Under the pieces are notes generated by a model that worked only from the letters and a program-made list of their open reading frames with translations, did no database searches and was not told where the DNA came from. This document shows, one piece after another, positions 34,143 to 37,258 of a stretch of 37,258 nucleotides of DNA. The DNA lies in NCBI GenBank assembly GCA_003210315.1, contig QCVQ01000017.1, positions 1 to 37,258 on the forward strand. Direction: 5' to 3'. Made by a program: the position numbers and the translations under genes. Within the stretch, counting starts at the first letter, position 1; the number at the start of each line of letters is the position of its first letter. The DNA is from Synechococcus sp. AG-686-F08. GTDB taxonomy: Bacteria > Cyanobacteriota > Cyanobacteriia > PCC-6307 > Cyanobiaceae.

Positions 34143-34775
34143 ATGCGTGCATTGATCCCACTGGTTTTGACCAGCATTATGTTGTTGAGTCCGATGTCAG
34201 CCCTGGCATCTGTTCAGGATGCTGTGCTTGCTGGCGGCTGTTTTTGGTGCCTTGAGCATGATTTAGAAGATGTTGAAGGTGTGATCTCGGCTGAAAGTGG
34301 TTATAGCGGTGGTCATGTGGAGAATCCCACTTATCAACAAGTTAGTGGTGAAAAAAGTGGGCATCAAGAAGTGGTACGTGTGCGATTCGATTCCGATAAA
34401 ATTAGTTATGCCAACCTTTTGCAGCATTATTGGCGCAACGTCGACCCTCTTGATGGGCAAGGCCAGTTTTGTGATCGAGGTGATTCGTATCGGCCAGTCA
34501 TTTTCACTGCTGGAGAAAATCAGGCCGCTGAAGCTCAAGAAAGTGTTGCTTCAGCTGCAAGTGAATTAGGGATACCAAAATCTAAGATTAAGGTGCAGAT
34601 TCGTGATGCAGTTCAGTTCTGGCCGGCAGAGGATTACCACCAAAATTATGCTAATAATAATGAGCTTCGTTATCGCTATTACCGTTTCAGCTGTGGGCGC
34701 GATCGCCGTCTCGATGCGGTGTGGGGCGAGCGCGCAAGGCTGGGGGATGCGTGGATGACGCCTGTATCAAATTGA
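34143..34775 (+). CDS. msrA: Exported peptide methionine sulfoxide reductase MsrA
   Basis: 210 residues from ATG 34143. Residues 1-22 (MRALIPLVLTSIMLLSPMSA, then LA) are a signal peptide with cleavage after SALA. The MsrA signature GGCFWCLEHDLEDVEGVISA holds the nucleophile Cys33, then SGGHVENPTYQQVSGEKSGH and DPLDGQGQFCDRGDSYRP; a further Cys (RFSCGRD) near the C terminus may serve as resolving Cys. MsrA reduces methionine-S-sulfoxide. The signal peptide suggests periplasmic or envelope work, fitting its position in the outer-membrane operon. Four bases after lpxB. Confidence 0.93.
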   Translation: MRALIPLVLTSIMLLSPMSALASVQDAVLAGGCFWCLEHDLEDVEGVISAESGYSGGHVENPTYQQVSGEKSGHQEVVRVRFDSDKISYANLLQHYWRNVDPLDGQGQFCDRGDSYRPVIFTAGENQAAEAQESVASAASELGIPKSKIKVQIRDAVQFWPAEDYHQNYANNNELRYRYYRFSCGRDRRLDAVWGERARLGDAWMTPVSN

Positions 34776-34916
34776 ACTTTTTCCGAAAACCGAAGAAAAT
34801 CTGTAATTTGAATATTGGTTCCATTCAGGCGTTTCTCAGTGAAGATGCGGGTTTTCCCCTCTCGACGCTCCCATTCTTTGTCCTTACCATTAGCCCAAGA
34901 TTTGTGGAGGGGCTGT

Positions 34917-35090
34917 ATGTATCTGCTGACGATCAAGGATGGTCTGGTAACGCGTCATGTGGGTCCTTATCCGTCGCCGAAGCAAGCTTCGGATGATTTG
35001 GACCGTGTGCTTGCAACGTGTTCTGAGCGTGCACGCTGGCAGATTCACGCCCTTGAGTGCCCACGCGCCATGTCTGCGGTTGCGTCCTAA
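34917..35090 (+). CDS. 57-aa small hypothetical protein
   Basis: ATG 34917 is preceded by GGAGGGG with a 3-5 base spacer, one of the best ribosome sites in the window. The 57-residue product starts MYLLTIKDGLVTRHVGPYPS, continues PKQASDDLDRVLATCSERAR and ends PRAMSAVAS. It reads as two strands then a helix and is strongly protein-like. I do not recognise a named family. The frame upstream of this ATG is non-coding. Its last four bases overlap the stop of the convergent membrane protein gene. Confidence 0.7.
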   Translation: MYLLTIKDGLVTRHVGPYPSPKQASDDLDRVLATCSERARWQIHALECPRAMSAVAS

Positions 35091-35323
35091 TCGGCTCGTC
35101 GGCCTGGATAACCGCTGAGAAGCCCGCTTTCGATCATCAAGCCGATTCCTGCATTGATGCAGATCAGGCTGAGGGTTCCATACCAGAACCAAGGCCCACG
35201 GTCTTGTCCAAGCAGCTGAATAATGCGTCGACTGATGGCTTCCCCAAAGAGGCAGAGTCCTGCAGGTAAAAGCAGAACTCCAAGTTGAGCTCGCACGTAC
35301 CAGCGCAAGGGTCTGGAAGCCAT
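35087..35323 (-). CDS. 78-aa two-helix membrane protein
   Basis: Start chosen at ATG 35323 (MASRPLRWYVRAQLGVLLLP); the frame is open further upstream but that portion runs inside the 3' end of pepA. Residues 12-27 (AQLGVLLLPAGLCLFG) and 47-68 (FWYGTLSLICINAGIGLMIE) are hydrophobic segments separated by a basic linker, giving a hairpin-type inner-membrane protein. No family recognised. It follows pepA by 32 bases on the same strand and is probably cotranscribed with it. Confidence 0.65.
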   Translation of the reverse strand: MASRPLRWYVRAQLGVLLLPAGLCLFGEAISRRIIQLLGQDRGPWFWYGTLSLICINAGIGLMIESGLLSGYPGRRAD

Positions 35324-35355
35324 TGGTTTTGGTTGGTGCACAGTCTTGGAAAAAC

Positions 35356-36846
35356 CTAGGTCTCGGCCTGCTGTGTTTGTGCGCACACCCAATTCACCAA
35401 GGTGCGCACTCCATAGCCAGTGGCTCCAGCAGGATCCATTCCTCTCCCCTTGTCGCTCCACACCGTTCCCGCAATGTCGATGTGGGCCCATGGAATAGAG
35501 CTTTTGACAAATTCCTTGAGGAACAAGGCGGCTGTGATGGATCCTCCTGGACGGGGACCTGTGTTTTTCAAGTCTGCAAGGAGTGATTTCAGGCCCTTGC
35601 GATAAGCCTGGTGCATTGGCATGCGCCAGATCCCCTCACCTGCATCTTTTGCTGCACCTTCTAAGGAGTTGGCAAGTGAGTCGTCTCCCGTCCAAAGTCC
35701 AGCAATCTCGTCGCCAAGGGCAATCACGCAGGCTCCGGTCAATGTGGCCAGGTCAACGATGGCATCGGGTTCAAGGTCGGATGCGTAGACCAATGCATCC
35801 GCGAGGGTGAGCCGGCCTTCCGCATCCGTGTTGTTGATTTCAATCGTGGTGCCATTCGATGCCGTGACGATGTCACCTGGATGCACGGCAGAGCCGTTGA
35901 TCATGTTTTCGCATGAGGCCACCAACATGTGCACTTCCACCCCCTTGGGGCGTAGTTCGGCGATCGAGCGCATCGCGCCAAGCACTGCTGCACTGCCTCC
36001 CATATCGAATTTCATCATGTCGATCTGAGCAGCACCCACTTTCAGGTTGTAACCACCGGAATCAAAGGTGAGCCCCTTGCCGACCAAGACGACCCGTTTG
36101 GTCGCAGGACCGGAAGGGCGGTAGGTGAGATGGATGAACTTGGGCTCCATATCTGAGCCTTGGCAGACAGAAAGGAATGACCCCATTCCCTTCGCTTCAC
36201 AATCGCTCCGCTCAAGCACCTTCAAGTCCAAGCCATGCTCGCGAGCCATCTGAGCTGCGCTGTCGGCAAGGGCAGATGGGGTAACACTGTTTGGAGGCGC
36301 CGCTACGAGCTCTCTTGCCAGTTCCACCCCTGCGCAAATGGGATGGACCGCCTCTAGGGCACTGCTGAGGGTGTTGGGGAGGGGGCCGAGCAGTTCCAGT
36401 CGCTCGGGGTGGAGGCTGGGCTCGGGTTTACTGCGAAAACGTTGATCGCTATAGAGCGCGAGCCTGACCGCTTGCGCTGCAACGGTCACCGCTTGTGCAG
36501 GATCAACGGCATTCCATGGCATAAATAGTCCGAGGCTGCCCGTCTGGTCCTTGCTCGCCCGGGCCGCCGCCGCACCTGCCAACCGAAAGCTATTGACTTC
36601 AAGTGCCTCCAGAGGCCCCAGGCCTATGAGCACGAGCGATGAGCAGTCGGGGTTAAGGAGTTGAAGGCTTGCACTCTCTCCGTTTTTCCCTTGGAACTTG
36701 CGCTGTTCCAACCAGTCGCCAAGGGAGATGGAAAAGCGTTCCTCCATTGCTGGTATCCAGCCATTGGGATCCCCCTCCGCAATGCCTAGGGCCAACACGG
36801 TTCCCGACCAGGCCTTTGGCTGGGCCGAAGAGAGGGAGATCTGCAT
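35356..36846 (-). CDS. pepA: Leucyl aminopeptidase (M17)
   Basis: 496 residues, full length for M17. The N-terminal domain is variable. The catalytic domain has VLVGKGLTFDSGGYNLKVGA, IDMMKFDMGGSAAVLGAM and the family signature NTDAEGRLTLADALVYAS, providing two-metal ligands (Lys, Asp, Asp, Glu) and the catalytic Arg. The GYNLKVGAAQIDMMKFD spacing is the cyanobacterial/plant form. Cytosolic; removes N-terminal residues and, in some organisms, binds DNA. It is the second gene of a minus-strand run: the GIY-YIG-like gene upstream (37-base gap) and the small membrane protein downstream. Confidence 0.97.
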   Translation of the reverse strand: MQISLSSAQPKAWSGTVLALGIAEGDPNGWIPAMEERFSISLGDWLEQRKFQGKNGESASLQLLNPDCSSLVLIGLGPLEALEVNSFRLAGAAAARASKDQTGSLGLFMPWNAVDPAQAVTVAAQAVRLALYSDQRFRSKPEPSLHPERLELLGPLPNTLSSALEAVHPICAGVELARELVAAPPNSVTPSALADSAAQMAREHGLDLKVLERSDCEAKGMGSFLSVCQGSDMEPKFIHLTYRPSGPATKRVVLVGKGLTFDSGGYNLKVGAAQIDMMKFDMGGSAAVLGAMRSIAELRPKGVEVHMLVASCENMINGSAVHPGDIVTASNGTTIEINNTDAEGRLTLADALVYASDLEPDAIVDLATLTGACVIALGDEIAGLWTGDDSLANSLEGAAKDAGEGIWRMPMHQAYRKGLKSLLADLKNTGPRPGGSITAALFLKEFVKSSIPWAHIDIAGTVWSDKGRGMDPAGATGYGVRTLVNWVCAQTQQAET

Positions 36847-36883
36847 GGAGATTGGGCACGTGAGTCGATGCTACGAGGCACCC

Positions 36884-37258
36884 TCAATCGGCATGGAACG
36901 GCGTGGACCAACGCTCACGGGTCTCCTTGTTGAAAGGCGGTTGCCAGAGACGAATCAAGGTTTGTTCCAGCTGTCGTCGAGGACGGGTGTCCTGCGGGAC
37001 ATCGGCCCAGAAACGGATGCTTGTGCTGCAGCACAAACCTGTGGTCATGCAGGCCTCTTGGTAACTCGCCAAGTAGGCCTTGCAGTCGTGCTCGCCCTTC
37101 CAGCGCCGATCCGCCGCCTTGGTTTCTCCGATGTAGAGAAGGATGGGATATTCGAGTTCTTTCGGGCGATCCATCACGAGATAGATGGCAGCCCCTTGGT
37201 GGGGACTGTTGGGCCAGCGCCAGAAGCTCAAAGGTAAGGGCCTTAGCTGCAGAGGCTG
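36884..37258 (-). CDS. GIY-YIG-like nuclease domain protein, 5' end beyond window
   Basis: The visible 124 residues remain open through the window edge; TTG 37231 would start inside conserved-looking sequence (PLQLRPLPLSFWRWPNSPH), so the true start is probably outside. The domain begins GAAIYLVMDRP and continues ILLYIGETKAADRRWKGEHD, matching the G-I-Y / Y-I-G core with an Arg after it, then LRxW-like QLEQTLIRLWQPPFNKETRE, where the Glu would be the metal ligand. GIY-YIG domains cut DNA; small stand-alone members are mostly uncharacterised. Cotranscription with pepA is likely. Confidence 0.7.
   Translation of the reverse strand, partial: QPLQLRPLPLSFWRWPNSPHQGAAIYLVMDRPKELEYPILLYIGETKAADRRWKGEHDCKAYLASYQEACMTTGLCCSTSIRFWADVPQDTRPRRQLEQTLIRLWQPPFNKETRERWSTPFHAD

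Noticed and set aside
1-37258. tRNA, rRNA, CRISPR array, transposase, integrase
   Set aside because: Looked for tRNA T-loop and acceptor patterns, spaced repeats and recombinase motifs and saw none; not a substitute for a covariance-model search.

Overview
The window looks like a chromosomal piece of a marine Synechococcus (phycoerythrin-containing picocyanobacterium). Evidence seen directly: a kaiABC clock cluster with a full-length KaiA, an NblS/Ycf26-type histidine kinase, a plant-type ferredoxin, a phycoerythrin-type E/F-clan phycobilin lyase beside two AraC regulators, and a dense outer-membrane/lipid A operon. No rRNA, tRNA, CRISPR array, transposase or integrase was recognised.

Layout. 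(1) Positions 5-1315: an AmpG-like permease. (2) About 1320-10780: an accessory, gene-sparse, AT-rich stretch. It holds many very small genes, a GNAT acetyltransferase, two exported single-domain cupins, a DUF3303-like protein, an ICL/PEP-mutase family enzyme, a [2Fe-2S] ferredoxin and a double-glycine leader peptide. It also holds a pseudogene: a full-length acyltransferase-3 gene (4603-5741, minus) broken by three in-frame stops and one single-base deletion. (3) 10989-13497: yebC and truB, and a divergent SAM methyltransferase. (4) 13846-18383: an AT-rich island with a Nif11-leader peptide gene, two tandem overlapping AraC regulators (FciA/FciB-like), a 55-aa ribbon-helix-helix protein and an MpeY/MpeZ/MpeW-type lyase. 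This is the signature content of a type IV chromatic acclimation (CA4) island. Because no phycobilisome rod genes are nearby, it best fits the CA4-B configuration with mpeW, but that is inference. (5) 19378-26617: rplU-rpmA diverging from kaiA-kaiB-kaiC, then convergent purD-nblS. (6) 26720-34775: a plus-strand run of tightly packed or overlapping genes: exported helical protein, purC, Omp85/BamA, lpxC, fabZ, lpxA, lpxB, exported msrA. (7) 34917-37258: two small conserved-looking genes, leucyl aminopeptidase, and a GIY-YIG-like gene cut by the window end.

How the parts may work together. The two AraC proteins probably control the lyase, which would change the chromophore on phycoerythrin II in response to blue or green light. 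Two repeat structures support local regulation: a triple GTTCA element inside an inverted repeat upstream of the first AraC gene, and a TTGTGCAA direct repeat with a 22-bp period upstream of the lyase. The Nif11 peptide and the RHH protein are the least explained members of this neighbourhood. On the right, BamA plus LpxC/FabZ/LpxA/LpxB form an outer-membrane biogenesis block. All functional calls rest on reading the translated sequences; no database search was possible.
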